Assembly (NCBI RefSeq): GCF_963678635.1
Contig: NC_087067.1
Span: 18,613,018-18,677,017, forward strand
DNA from: Symsagittifera roscoffensis
Taxonomy: Eukaryota; Xenacoelomorpha; Acoela; Convolutidae
Length of the DNA: 64,000 nucleotides
Direction: 5' to 3'
Under the pieces are notes generated by a model. The model was not told where the DNA came from. It saw nothing but the letters and a program-made list of their open reading frames with translations, and did no database searches. Position 1 is the first letter of the stretch, and each line of letters begins with the position of its first letter. Position numbers and translations under genes: made by a program. Below, in pieces: positions 11,867 to 26,800 of this stretch.

Positions 11867-14800
11867 GTGAGCCTCAAACGTCATTTAGTGAAATGAAATG
11901 CATAATGAAGCTCACGATTTTAGTCCATCCGCAAAATCATTGTTTTTTGAAAGATAATAGTCTGAAAAACTTTTCTTCGCTCAGTTCTTTTAAGTGTCAA
12001 CGAACGATGTGAAGACATTTGTTTAGGTCGTGTAGGTTTTTGCTTTGTTGTTTGACTTTTTTCGTTTTTAATTTCAATTCGAAATCATTTGCTAAAAGGA
12101 AAGCAAATTACGCTCTGCAATACAATTACAAGAGCGCAAGTTGCTCAAACAAAACGTGAGTGACTTTAGTTTTTCTAGCGAAATATAGAAATCAGCGATT
12201 GACCCAGTTCTCTAAAAAGGTTAATTCTATGAAGAAAGTCAATCGGAAATATGTGTGATGTTTTTTTTGAAGTTCGAATGAAAAAGGTTTCAAGTCAGTT
12301 TCGGTGTCTTTGAGCTCATTGGCTCTTCTTCATTTTTATTGACTATGTTTGTTATATTTGGGCCTTGAAATGTTTTTTATTATACAATTTATTTCTATAA
12401 TATATATACAAATTATTTTCTAATTTAAACTTTTTTTTGCTCGTGTTATTATCTGATTGTATACTGTTCATCTTTTAGTAAGTTTCGCCTGTCATTGTCT
12501 GACCTTCAGTGTGAACCACTCCTTCCGAGTGATATCAGTCATTTTTTCTAATACTTTAACTTTCCTTATTTGACACATTTTGTAATTCCTTAATTCTTTT
12601 AAATATTTTGGGTGAGAACATCAAGATCATATTATCTCACAAGTCTTTTGCAAAAATACCAGATCTTTCAGAACCCAATGGAAAAATTTATGATGACTTT
12701 GCAGGCCTTTCGATTGTATTATATGGGGCTAGAGGTTCTGTTTTCTTTTGGTTTGATCGTTTTCAAAGTTCCTTTCTGCAAAAGTTACTTCGAATACTTA
12801 CACCAACCTTGTCATCGTTTTTATTTAAGTATATATTATCCTTCATTGACCTCCAAAATCCGAAAGAGTGGACCGAGACTCTTGCTTTACTACCCAGGAA
12901 GTTAAATTATTTTCCGATTCAAACAATAACTGTATATTTTGTGCAGTCAGAGACTACAGATCCAACTGACTAGAAAAAAATTGTAAATAATATAAAAACA
13001 AAATTCAAACACAAGGCTATTTGATTTACCCATACCCTCATTAAACGGCGCTGTATCCCGAATTATTTGAAAACTACTTTCGACTAACTAATGTTTGAAA
13101 AACATTTCGACACAAAACCGTATACTAACTGAAAATTATTGAATACCAAGGAAAGTCAACCTTTTCTAAGCATTGAATCGGGGATCAGACGATCGGATTG
13201 AAGACAACTACACAGACGAAACATTGCCTTGAAAAAATAGCAATCCGTCGGAAAGGTGTTACAACTCTGATAATCAAACACGACCGGGGTGCCGAACCCT
13301 AGATTCCATTTAACAAGTTTTTCAAAAAAGTACTTTTTTTCAAAGCTAACTGAACAAATGGAACTCCACATTTCGAAGATTTTCAAACAAAATTCATGAA
13401 ATCATCGAAAGCAACGGATGAAATTGAAGGCGGAAAAATCATTCGAAAATACGGCATCGCTGTTGGTAAATCTGGGCAACTTTTTGGAGCAATATGTCGT
13501 TTTTTTTGTAACACTAATAACGAATCAGTGAAGAATCGGAAAAGAATCGGAATTCCTTATCCAGTGGCGACATTGACGACTGGCATTTCTCAGTCAGGTG
13601 AGACACCCACAACTGACAATCCACAGACAGCTCTGATTCAATGCTCGTCTCGGACATCAGCCCAAAATCAAAGAAAAGCTGCCTGCAAGGACATAAAGCC
13701 AAACGTAGCGACAACTGACTCCAAAAGATCCTTCAGAGAAAAAAAAACAGTCGACAGCCTCAAAATCACTCAAAAACAGTCTTCAAAAGCCAGGAAATTT
13801 TAGTATTGCCAATCTCAGGTTACTTTGCTTGTGACAAATCTAGTTTCATTCCTATGGTTACTTCAGACAATAGCGATTCGGAGTGGTCCGTGGGGGGCTT
13901 ACCATGGATAACTGGGAAAAGAGAGTTTTGTTTCGGATACCTTAAAAATGCACAACTCTTCAGAACCGGTTTATCTTGATTCGATTTATAATATAACGAT
14001 TGAACCTTAGATTTTAGATCTCATTCAGACGACCTAATGCCAGATAACAAATTCAACTCATCCTTCACTCCAGCAAAAAAAAACGACACTTTGTTTTATC
14101 TCACTGTTAACTCGCCCCATTGCTCTTCTTAGATCATCTAGAAACGCGGGACCTCTATTTTTTTGTTATTAGAAATTTTATTGGTGTTGTAGACCATATT
14201 ACTAAAATTGAAACAGCCAACAACCCCATCAATATAGATCAGACCACAGATACTTGGGAAGCGAACACGAAGGAATGCTCTGCGATGATTCTTGAGTGCA
14301 ACTCATCCTCAACTCCAGCGGAAGTCTTTTTTCACTCCAGGGATGCTTCTTTCATCCTAGAATCCTCAAACAACTTCCATTCACGACGGGAATCCTACGC
14401 TTTACCAGGCGACTGCACTTTCTCGACAAAAAGGACTCTTAAAGAAGGCTTGACAGAGACGTCGGAACTTGCAAAATTCAATACTCCTTCTCAATCAGAT
14501 AGCCAAGTCCCTTTGGAATTAGATAGATTTTTGTCTGGAAAGTAGAACTCAAGCTTGTAAATTCAAAAATGCTCAGACACTAAATGTTATTGCCAATATC
14601 ACTCAGAAGCGTACCACCTCAAATTTTTATTTTTTAATTTTTTTACTGTTACGTTTTGTTGAAATTAGTTTTTTTTTTTTAAATTTTCATACCAATTTCT
14701 TCCTGCCAAGGGAAGTGTTGTGTTCTGATTATATACTACTCGTCTAATAATTAGTTTAGCAGGCGCTTGTCTGACCTTCAGTGTAAACCACTCTTTCGCA

Positions 14801-17800
14801 GTGATCTCTGTCATTTTTTACCTTATGTCTTAACCTCTAAGTAATTCTCTTATTTTGATTCGCTCATATTTTTTTTAAGTATTTTAGCTGTAGCATTAGA
14901 TAATTTCATCAGTTCGTGGGTTTCCTGATATATCAAGCCGGGTGAGAGTTGAAATCGCTTCTGCTTTAGATGCGGTCAGTCCAACGCCGTGAAGGGTAGT
15001 ACCATCATTACGCCACTCAGTCTTGCGCTATTCGCGGGTGCTTCCCGAAGACCCGAGATAGAGTGGTTCTACATACAGTCGGGAAAACCCCGCCACAAGG
15101 CCGAAATCAACAATTCCAGCCAGAAGTGTAGTTCAAGTAGCACTCTTAAAAGTTTTCAAAGCACCTTTGAAGGAGACTTTGCTGCGACAGTGAATGCGTC
15201 TGTGGTCGAGTGTAGTTCTGATGATGATCTTACGGACTCTGAATTAGACCAGAGTCGGATGGTCCGAGGAGGCAATTCGGAGAATGCAGGATCGCCAGGG
15301 ACCAACGGGGGCTCAGACATGGGAACTGCGACTATTGTGGTAGATGATTGGATATCGTTCAAGCTAGATGATCATGTAAGTTCTTTTGAATGTTTTTTAC
15401 CCCAAGTGAATGTTTTTTACCCCAAGTGAATGTTTTACGCTTAAGTTTTTATTAAGTTTAAAAGAACAAAGTCTCTGTAAAAATCCTGATATTATGATCA
15501 TTCAAAAATTTTATGAAGTCCTTCTTCTACCGCTGATTTGTTTAAAATCTTTGTTGTCAAAAGCAGGGGCGGATCTAAGATTTTCTCGAGGGTGGGGGCG
15601 GATTTTCAGAAAAATTTCAAAATTTTATCGACCTTTTTTAGGTCGACCAAATTGATTTTTCTGAGCTCTCCCAAAGCACTAAAAAGTCCCTGTTTCGGCG
15701 AAAATTTCTGCACCGCAGGCAAAAATTTGAAAAAGCAGGCCAAAAAAGCGTTTTTAAGCACTTTTTGGAAAAATTAAAAAAAGAAGCGTCCCCCCCCCCC
15801 CCCCCCCCTCTAAATCCACCCCGGTCAAAATTGTATCAAATTTTTTTATGTACAATGTTTTAATGAGTAATATTGTAACTCATATTCGGAGCGATAAAAA
15901 TGGAGGATTGCTCTTTTTGCAGAGTGGGAGCAATGTCAAGAGAATGCGACAGAAGTGGCACGCATTACTGCTGCGGAAACTGAAGAACCCCAGCAAAGCA
16001 TTCACGGAGTCTGATGATGTCAGTAGAGTACTAACTAGTTATCAACTAGTTACTAAATTTTGTAAAATATCAATACACTTTTTGTCGATTTAAAAAGAAA
16101 TAGTTTCACAAGATTCCACAAGCTTAAATTTTAGTCAACAGTTAATTGAAAATGACGCTGCTTTTAAAAAAATAAAGGCAACTATACGCTGGGATTTTTC
16201 TTAGAAAAATGGATTTTCAGAATGAAAATCAAGAACTTCAGTTCAACCATTATTTTTCTGTTCAAACTCTTCCAAAAATCATCCTCAGAAACAGTGATTG
16301 TTTCAGCAAGTGATCAGGTGCATCGCCCAGGTGTTGAACGAGGAGGAACAGAGTCTGGAACTCAACTGCCCTCCAGGCATTGGACAGAAACCAAGACCGA
16401 ACCGTGAGTCTTTGCAATTCGAAAACAAAAAACTTCTGCGAGATTGTTTTTTCTTATTAGCCCCATTCCTACCCACTGCATGGTTGTCCTGGGAAATTGT
16501 TCGTCCCGACTTGCTGCTTTATTTGACGCTTACACACTTCAGGTTCAGCAAGATGCTGTAAAAGAGAGCAAAAATGACTTTTTTGGTGACGCTATCTTTT
16601 TATGCTGAAAGAATTTTTTCTAAAACACGACGCTTGGTTTCGACAAATAACTACAAATATAAGAAAAAGTTTGTTTCTTTAATAGTTGTTCTTACTGAAA
16701 GTCATAGTTTACACCAGTCAAGCAAATAACCACATAGTCACTAGTTAATCTAAAGTTCTATGACATTAAAATGTTTTGTTTCCAACTTAGATCTGAACAT
16801 GAGTAGCACCAATCAGTCCTCCATGTCTTCTCCAGTGGTGTCTCAACATCAACAACAGTCCTCCGGTGGATCTCTGGCACAGTCAGCCTCTACATTCGAC
16901 AACTCACATGTACAGTATGATCTGACCAAAGACGAAAGCTACAACCAGTTTCTGGCCACTGCTAGCGATATGACATTGGGTATACGGTTTGACAATATAT
17001 ATCGGCATTTTGAAAAATTTAAAAGGGAACACCAACATTTGCTAAATTGGAGGAGGGTACCAAAAAAGCGCAAAAAATTGTTTTTTTTGACATTTTTACC
17101 TAATGTGTCAATCAAGAAGGTTTCCAGAATAGGCTCATGAACTTTTGGTTTTATGAATTTTTAAAGTTAGGTCTTATAGTATAAAGTCGGTTTCCTGAAA
17201 ATGCAGACTCTTTTGATATCTTGTTTAATGCTCAAAATAACTAACTGGCTAGAACCATCAATTTTCACACGACCTATTAGAAGTCTTTAAAGGTTTCTGC
17301 GTTTTGGTGTTTTTAAAGATCATCTTTTCCCCTCCATTTCCAATATTTATCTGAATCAGTTCAAAACCATTGGCGTGCTTTTTAGAATGTTACGCATCCA
17401 ACTTGCCCCCCTCTAGGCGCGACACGGCGCAGTTCCTAGAAGCACACATGGGCAAACCAACTGCTTACGTCATTATATCAGTGAGCAATGCGAGTGACGT
17501 CATAGAAACGACCTTGGGCGAACTGTCGAAGGATAATTGCAACCAGCAGCATGAAGGGAATGCGGTGGAGTCGAGTGGATCCTTGAAAATGGTCAAAACT
17601 AGTTCGCGCAATGTGGAAAAGCTGAACAGTCTCATGGGAGTAAGTTCAGCTCTGTAGTTATTGTAGCCAACCCCCTGTCAAATAAACGTGCTTGTGTTTT
17701 TAAACTGCATGATTCTGATAAGCAAAATAAGATCTTTGGGAAACGGATATTCAAAAGTATTTACTTCGTGGAGTAAACCAAACGATCAAAACGCAAGAAA

Positions 17801-20800
17801 CCTAAACTTAACTGTAAAATTTTGGTTCAAATATATATTTTTCCGATGTTTTCTGTCTTACCTTGAAACAAATTTGTTTCAGGAAGGATACGCAGTGATT
17901 ATCTTTCTGAAGCTGAGTCAAGTGCCAATTAGTAAGTATTTTCTTCTTGATTAAAGTCTTTCATAAACACTAGCTGAGCTAGCTAACAATTAGTTTAAAC
18001 TAAAATAAAAGGTTCCGTTTTTGTTCCAGGTGGGAGGAAAATTTCAGATATTCTGACTGGTAAGTTATTACTTGAAGGACTGAGCTTCTAAATATTACTC
18101 TTCGCTATTTAAACATCAGTTGGCTGTAAAATAAATTAGTTATAATTAATTCATTCATGATTAACCTTTGGGTTTGGCCTCCGCCTGCTTACCTAACTTT
18201 TTTTTCTGGATCCTCTGATCACTTTCTTGTAGTGTCGTTATCTGTTCTGTGTAGACTTGTTCCTCATGATCGGTTTCGGCCACGAGACGAGATCGTCCGA
18301 GCGAGGGCTAGTCCCCGTACGTCAAATGACATTCGGGGCCGAAGTGAACCTGGACTTGGTGAAGTTGCTGAGATCGGACGGGTTGTCGATCAACAAGATA
18401 TCGGACGGGGACCAGTTGGATCCAGGGGCGGGCAGAGGACTGTGTGAATACATTGTGCAATCGGCTGAACAGAGGCGGAGACCGGCAGCAGTTAATCAAA
18501 TTCAACAGGTGCTTAATCAACAAAAGTTTAAAAAATCAGTACACAATAATTCTGGTTTCTGCGACTCGCAGAGGCTCTGTCGTAGGCTATCCAACCTGTC
18601 TAAGCATAGTTTGTTTTTTTTTTGCGTCGTGAAAAATGCATTAAAGTTATTTTCGAGAACAAGCGGCCAAACACGTAGTGGACATTTTCCCAATGTCCAA
18701 TCTAGAAACCGAGCATCAAACCGCTCACCAGGAACCATGGGCGGACCGGACCGGACCTATGATTTTCTCGAGGGGGGGAGGGCGGATTTTCAAAAAAAAA
18801 TTCGAGAAAATTTTGTCGACCCTTTTTTTCTAGGTCGACCAAATTGATTTTTCCAGCTCTCCCAAGGCACTACAGAGACCCTGTTTCGGCAAAAAAATTT
18901 TGGCAAAAGTTTTTAGGCAGTTTTCTTTGGAAAATTTGTCCAAAAAATCGCGTTTTTTCATCGCGCGTTCCCCCCCTCAAAATTAGTATATATTGGCGCC
19001 GAAGGTGCCCTTAGAACCATTTTAGGGCCCGTCACCAAAAATGGATATCTCAAAGTAGTACAAAGGGGGACCCTTTGGGTTGGCTGGGGGTCGAATTCCT
19101 GAGGGTAGGAAAGCGTCCGCCCCCCCCCCCCCCCAAATCCGCCGCTGATCACTGTTTATCCCAATTTTTTCTGCATACTTACCGCTCGGAAGTTTTTATG
19201 CTAGGTTATTGCTGGCTGTTGTATTCCTCAACAACAAAATAAGAGGGTTCGAACCTGATCCGGGTCGGATGTTTTTTATGAACTTGTTCGTATACTAGTT
19301 AAAATGCGTCCGCTCTATAAATTGAGGCATGTTAGTTGGTAAATTTCATTTTTTCAAATTGACTGGTATTACTAATGCGTCATTATTTGGCTTGCGTCAC
19401 TTAGCATTTATTTAGACTCATAATTAGCGTGCCTCACTGAAGAATATTTGTAGACTCAAAGTTTTACTCATTCAGTTTTTCCCAGTAGCGTTATCGGTCA
19501 TATTTTTGCTTGTGTATGCAAACTGCAACTCCGCCCCTGTAATTCTAAATCGATGGCGCTAAAACTTTCACTGTAGTTTAGAGTGGGTAGTTCGGATAGT
19601 TTTAGGGCGACTTTGTTAATTAACGGATGATTTTGGAACTGGTTTTGTGAAAAATAATGATGAAGCTCATGAGAAGACTTGAACGAAGCAGCAAGCCTAA
19701 ATGTGGTTTCTCTGATGATTTCGAGTAATTGTTTGGTCATAGATGAAAGTATTAAAATTAATCAACTCAGAGATCTTTACATTTGAGATTTGTTTCCCCG
19801 CACTTTGTTAAATCGCTAGAAAAGTCAAAATTGTTTCTGAAAGTCACTGTGAGTTGTAACCTGCCTATTTGAAGTTGTAATTTAACATTCTTCCATTTTT
19901 CTGATAAAAAAGAATCAACATCATGATTACACGTTTTGGCTAACACTGAACAGCGAAAAGTATCGCACTTCCTAAGCAAACAAAATCGAGCAAAACTAAC
20001 TAATTTTTCTATCGTTCCTGAAGAAAAAAGCCATTAAGCTCAATTATCGTTTTCCTCTCGTTGTGTCTGAAACACATTGTCGTCTCTGTGTCTCCTTAAT
20101 TGAGCGCAACCTGTTGATTGCAACTAAAAAAAATGTTTTCAAGCTCCCTTTTCATTATAAAAAAAAACACAAACTAAAGGTTTTGCTTGAAAAGTTTACA
20201 TTTGGAATCGAAAATTAAATAAGAAATAACACAGAGAACACAAAGAAGAACAACACAAAAGAACGTTCCAAAGTACCGATACTTTACTTCGGAGGGACAA
20301 AAGTACGGTTTTTTGTAAATTTTCTCATTGATTTCAAGCAAACAAAAACACAGAAAAGGAGGCATCTGATTTTTTCCCAAAAATGAAATCTAATTTCAAT
20401 TTAATTTTCAAAAAAGCCTAGAGACAGTTTTGTTTTACAAATAAAAAAAACAGTTCGAAAAACGAAAAGGTTTTTTTTTCGTATCAAAAAAAGAAAATGA
20501 GGCAAAAACAGTCAGTTTTTCCCCCTTTCTTATTTAGAACTTGAACAACAATGGAAGGTGCCAATTCTTACAAAATGTCACCAATAACAGCGAATATTGT
20601 CTCAATTAATTTCAGGCTCCTTTATATTGAGTTGACCCGATCTATAGAATTCTTAAAGGTGCAGACAGAAAAAGGGACCCATATTAATTTTTCAAAGGTC
20701 ACTGAAGACCAGTTGGAATAGATGAAAATAAAACAACCGAAGTGTTTGCCAATGGATCTTCCGAAGACACCGAGGATAATATGAAGACATGTGCTTCTCT

Positions 20801-23800
20801 TTCAAAAAAAATTCTAGAGCTAACACTTCAAAGCTTTGAGCAAAGATTTAACCAGCACATCTATTTCCATTCGAAGTCAACTACATAGAAGAACAAAAGA
20901 AACGTTTGTCAATGATCCACATGCCCGAGAGCAATTAACCTAACCCTCTACTAAGCACATAAACAGGTTATCCGATGGAGAACAAACTAGTTTTCGCCAT
21001 GATATGACACTTCAACGAAGCTCAACCAACGACGTAGCGCAACGCTATTTAAACCACGCTAAAATTGAATCCATGTTTAGTCGAGAGAAGAAAGGTTAAA
21101 CAAATTAAGGTTTCCAGTATTTCAACAAACTATTCCGTCGACGAATCATCTACTACTCGCATCAGGACAAAAAGCGTCGCCTGTACAATTAAAATTAAAT
21201 CCAAGCTATGATTTAATCCAATTTTTAGCTCCTCAATTCATACAAAATTTCACGAAAAAAAAATTATATTTTTTGGAGTCCTCGTTTGCTTATATCAACA
21301 GACAACAGCCAGGAAATGTTTTAAAAACATAGAAATTGAAGGATCAGCAAATTTATCTTAGAGGTCAGGAAAACGTAGAACATGATACAAATCCCCTACT
21401 GTTTTCCCAGTAAATCAGAACACTTTTTCGCAAAAAAAACGCAAAATAACGTTTTCCAGGCAATTTTTATCTGAACAACCAAGAAGTCGATACTCAAGAA
21501 AAACGGAAACCAAACAAACAATCATCATCTTGAACAGGCCTCTGGTAGTCCAACCTCATCAAACAAGGAACAGAAGAAAAATGCAATTTGAAACACTCAT
21601 TCAAGGTATTTCACTAATCCTAACTATAACGAAATGCAACCGAGTGCAAACTTATCCGAAAAACCAAATAGTGGAAGCTGATGAGAGTTATTGAAATCAA
21701 ACAAACAACCTGTTTGCACAGCATCTTTTTGATCAGGGTTTCAATAACCCAACTTCATGAAACAGCGAACAAAATAGAGAAGATTTCGAACAAAGTAGTT
21801 TGAGGGTTTTCAGTCATCCTAGTTACAACCAAATGCAACCTATTCCAACTATTCAATTTTTTCAAGCTGACCGAGCGTTTTTACCCCTATAAGAACTACC
21901 TCTAAATAAACTGACTAACTACGGCGGGAACTCATTTGCCTACCACGATTGGATAAATTATTTCAGGCTACAAACGACTGGAATATTATTAATAGTAACA
22001 TTCATCGGAGGACCTACTTTTAGGACTCTGTATCAGGGAAAGCAAAGTTTTTCATCAAAGCGTACTCGTTTAACCCTGCTTTCTGAAAATTTGCACAAAT
22101 GGATCTTCAAAATCGTTTTGGTCAAGAAACAATTAGTTAAAAACGTATAAAAAGTAAATTATTACTTCTCAAATGTATCAAAAGCAAAAGTCGTGACGCT
22201 TTGCTCCTGGAATGCATTGATTACGGTTTCGGCAAAAACCTGCATAACAGCAACGTGAAATCTTTTAGAAGTGGCTGAAAATACGAGCAAAATCTTTGAA
22301 CGGCTGCAAGGGACACTTTTTCCTGGGAATGTCTGCAAATAAATTAAATGGACTTTATACTTACGATTAGTCAAATTTTTTTATCGGTAAAAATCAAAAC
22401 GCCAAAATTGGGTCTGACAATTGTATGACAAAAAAACTGAGCTAGTTTTGCAAAAAACGCTTCAATTGATCGCAGGGCCACTTTTTTTCTATTGACCTGA
22501 ACTGGCAACAGTTGAAAAAAAAGCTTGCTGGACAACATAAAACATGCTTAAATAGTCTGAGTTCCCAACGTTCACGAAGCAATTACACTTCAGAGAGATG
22601 ATGTCAACAATGTAAAAAAAGTTCACCAAATTATCTGTTCATGACCCATCTCGAATTGCAAACCAGTACAGTACCGTGGAGGATTTATGGAGAATTCACT
22701 GCTTCAGAAAAAGTAACGATGAATGATTGCCAAATGTTTGGGTTAAACAGTTGCAGTTGGTTCTAATTTTGTTCGTCAGTAATGGTAAATTTTTTGATAC
22801 TTATGCTCTCAATGTAATGACCCCGTCATCCATTCTACTTTTATGCTTGACCACATTGCAGACTTTTTAGATATCCATAATCAGAAACCGCCTATACGCC
22901 GTTACAAATTATAGATGTAAGCCATAAGATGCTGGCTGCAAAACTGGACAAGATCTCGATTTTGGCATTTACCAAAAAAGTGGACAACTATTCCCAATCC
23001 GCAGTGTTTATAAAACACCGATCATGAACATACCTCCAGCAGAAATGGCTCATCTGAATGAAATATGTCAAACTTTTTTCAAAATTTGAACACATTAAAT
23101 TATGCAACATTGCTAGCGGAAAAATTGAAGAGCTGTTGGCTTAAAAGGTGCTTGTGTGCGTACCCATTCAGGTTATCGCAAAATGATTGCCGCACTACAT
23201 ATATGAACTCGATTAGGCTAGACAACCGCAGAGAGTATCGTCAAACCATAGCTCCCGCCCGAATGATCTAAGTGTGCAGCAGATAAACTTCGGGTTTTGC
23301 AGTCCAAGTTACAAAAAAATAAACTCATTATGTTGAGCAACCATTGGATTTCTTGGTTCAGTAGTTCTAAAAAAGATGAAGAACTTGGACTAGAAAGAGC
23401 AGAAATTGATATACTCACTAGGAACAATTTAGCGCAATTCTATTCCTCTAAAATACAATAACACCAAGGGGAACGGTATGAAATTGCTATACCGTCAAAA
23501 ATTCAACACAACGGCATTACTACATAGCACTTAATCAGGTAAAGACACTAAATTGACAGCTAGCTAAGGACATTGATCTACGAGTTTTGTACGAAGCTAT
23601 CTTCGTTAATAACCTCCACAAGAAAACCCTCACGAAATTGATATTCACCACAGCAAATGGTACAAAACCAAGCTAAACCAACAAAAAATAGAAGAGTAGC
23701 CAAAACCGCGTCTCTTTTCAAATGGCAATCACTGAACAACAATCTGCTGACAGGTCTGGATCTACTTGCTTATCTATAATGTTGTCTACTGTGTTTCTGC

Positions 23801-26800
23801 AAATGTTATATTAATCTTCTTTCTGATAATGAAGGGATGGTGATGCAAGTTATTTTTTGTGAAGAAACTGGACCAGTCCTGTGTTTTCAGTATCAATCAG
23901 TACGAATACACACGTTAAACAATTGCTGCCACATATTCCCCAGTCTGCGAGATATCTGCATTGCAAAGGTACCCCTTGAATAACAAAAGTTCGATTGCTC
24001 TGGCCTGTAAGGCAGTTTTGAACAGCTTTTAAATGGATGATTACATCGACTTAGTACCGACCTATGACAAAGTACAATCGGCTTTAGCAGAGACTAGGTA
24101 ATCTTTAAAACTTGTTGGGTTTCGATTCATTAAGTTCTTATCGAAAAGTTGCTAACCATTTTTCGATCCACTTGGAATTTTAGCACCATGCCTACTCGAT
24201 TGAAGCTTAATACCATGCCCAAAATTGGAAATAAGGATTAAAGTGGTTTGATCAGATACCAGGTGATCAAAAACTTAAGCTACAGAAATTCCTCGATTCT
24301 TTCCTCACATTGGATATAATAATTTTGCCAAAGACCTTTTATTCTAAATCCCAGCCCTAACTGATGGAACTTGGAAATACACGCATTTACAGACGCATCA
24401 CTGATTGAAATGGTCGGAGTGTTTTTTCTTGTAAATGCATAATGCCAACAAGACAGTTAGTGAAAGTCGTTTTTTGATTGGCAACCGCAAAAACGAACCT
24501 ATTAAACAGCCAAGTGTACCTAAACTTAAATCAGTAGCTGCGACAATTGAAAAAACGTTTTTTTTTCTATTTGCTTTCTTGTAGCCTAATTTCAACCGAC
24601 CAGCTGTTTTACACATCTGGACAGACAGTCAACCGGTACTTGACTAGATAAAATCAACGAAAAAGCAAGAAAAAACGTTTGTTGGTAATAGATTAACTGA
24701 AATCTCATGGATGGAACATCAACCGTCATCAAATTTCTACTAGTCTGAATTCTACAGATCATGGACTTGGCGGTCTAGAGCACATAAGAATTAAACGAGA
24801 ATTGGCTCGCACCTCATGGGTTCTTGAAACAACCAAAGAAATTGTGGGATGATAATGATACGTTGCAACAGCTGTGGTGGCTGCGTTTTTTGTAGGAAAA
24901 ACAAGGACACAATACTGTCTTTGAATGAGCTAATTTTTAATATTGAATGGTTTATTCATGGGACAAGCTAATTAAGTTATAGTTATGAGTTTTGTTTCTA
25001 AGCTAAAAGACATGTTCCTCAGTTCAAAACCGATCTAAGCCGAACCACAGCTGACAAAATTTGAAATCAGCGTGCTACAACACGGACATTGAAAAAACTA
25101 AACTTAATAATATCAAAATTTTTCAGGCTCTATCATTTCTCAATCTCATCGAAAATTTAGAAAAAAAAAATAAAATTGTCTTTTAAAGCAATTTGATTCA
25201 GCTCAAACCCAATTTAGATCAAAAGTCTGTACTAAGAGCTCGAAGTTGACTGGAGTTTGCACCTTGTATCGGAATGATGCAAGATTTCTGATAATTCTGG
25301 ACTCAAAAGATGCGATAACAAAACAGTACATTCTACGCGCACACAAAACTTCATGCATCAAGGCTCAGAATCTGTTTAGAATCTGCCCAGAAGCTTTCAT
25401 ACAGCAGCGCTACTTCGTAATTGGAGTGAGACTAGCACCACCCAGCTCACGTTTTAAACGTTTGATTTGCTTGATGCACAAAACCTTCAGATATTTCCTT
25501 CGTCATTACAGGAGTTGATTTCCTTGGACCATTCTTCATTGAAAATGGAAAACAAATGGACAAATTCTATGCTATCATCTACAACTGTCTTACAAAAAGA
25601 GCAGCTCTACTCTTGCCAAGATATAAAAACTGATACCTTTCTCATTGCACTCGCTCGTTTTACAACAAGAAGAGGTACACTTAATTTTTTACACAGTGAC
25701 AAAGAAAACAATTCTGTAGGAGCTATCATTGATTTCAAGAAACGCCTCAAACGTTTCGTTCAAAATGAAATGAAGCCTTGAAAGGAAATTGAAACCACAA
25801 AAATGAAATCGAAACCATTGATGTCGTTTGGAAGTTCAAACCAATATATTTCCCACATTTCGGAGGTGCACCAGAGTGAATAATTCAGATGCACGATCAT
25901 GATTTTTCTTGGTTCTAAACAATTTACGCCAGATTTTTTCAAAACTACTCAAGAAATAAAATTGATGTTGAACCCCGGAACTCACAAAAGTTGCTGATAT
26001 CACAGACAATGAAGACCCCCTCACCCGAATCTGTTTTCTTAAAATTAACGTCCCTTCAGCAACCTACCACCCGGAACATTTGATAATCTAATACCATATC
26101 TCGCGACTATTACAAAATGAGTAACTACCAGCTCTGTCTCGCAGAACATGCGCCACAAAAAGAGGATGTAGTCTGGATCTTGAAAGAGCTGACGCCGTGA
26201 GGAATATGGCCTTAGGGACGTGTCACAGGCAGAACACCCTGGACGAGATGGGACCACTCGAGTGCTCACCGTAAGGACCACGGCGCACGAAACCTTTGAT
26301 CGCACGGCTAGCGCACTAGCACATGTTTTTTCGCGAAACTCAAAAATCTCCTTGACTTGAGCTACAGTCGTGGCCCGGTTGCATGATGCTTAAGGAATTT
26401 TTTCACACTTTCCAAAATCATCCAAAAAGTGAAAATGCATTCTGAAAGTCAATCTGATTTGGAACACGCCAACTTGAAAGTTGAGTTCACAATCTTGACA
26501 CTTGTTTGATAAGAAAAATCCTAACATCATCAATCCAATATACACAATTGGCAGCTGGCATCGCTCAAACGAAATTAATTCCTAAGCTTTACTTACAGCA
26601 GGCTTACTTTAATTTGCTTCTTTCTTACTGTACTGCTCATTCTTCTTTTCATCACTAGGTTATTAACTCATACAATGTTTTGTAACCTTATCATATGTTT
26701 TCCCGACAAAGTAGGCCAAATTAGCTACTCAAACTGCAGGTGTCTGAAATGCAGCCATAGCCAAAGAACACCTTTGATCATTTTTTCATTGGGGCACTTA

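Noticed and set aside
18509-18847. Open frame continuing from exon i to 18847.
   Set aside because: A good donor (caacag|gtgctt) precedes it and the sequence beyond belongs to a MITE.
19225-19270. A complete tRNA gene.
   Set aside because: Only a B-box-like word is present; no A box at the right distance and no acceptor stem could be paired.
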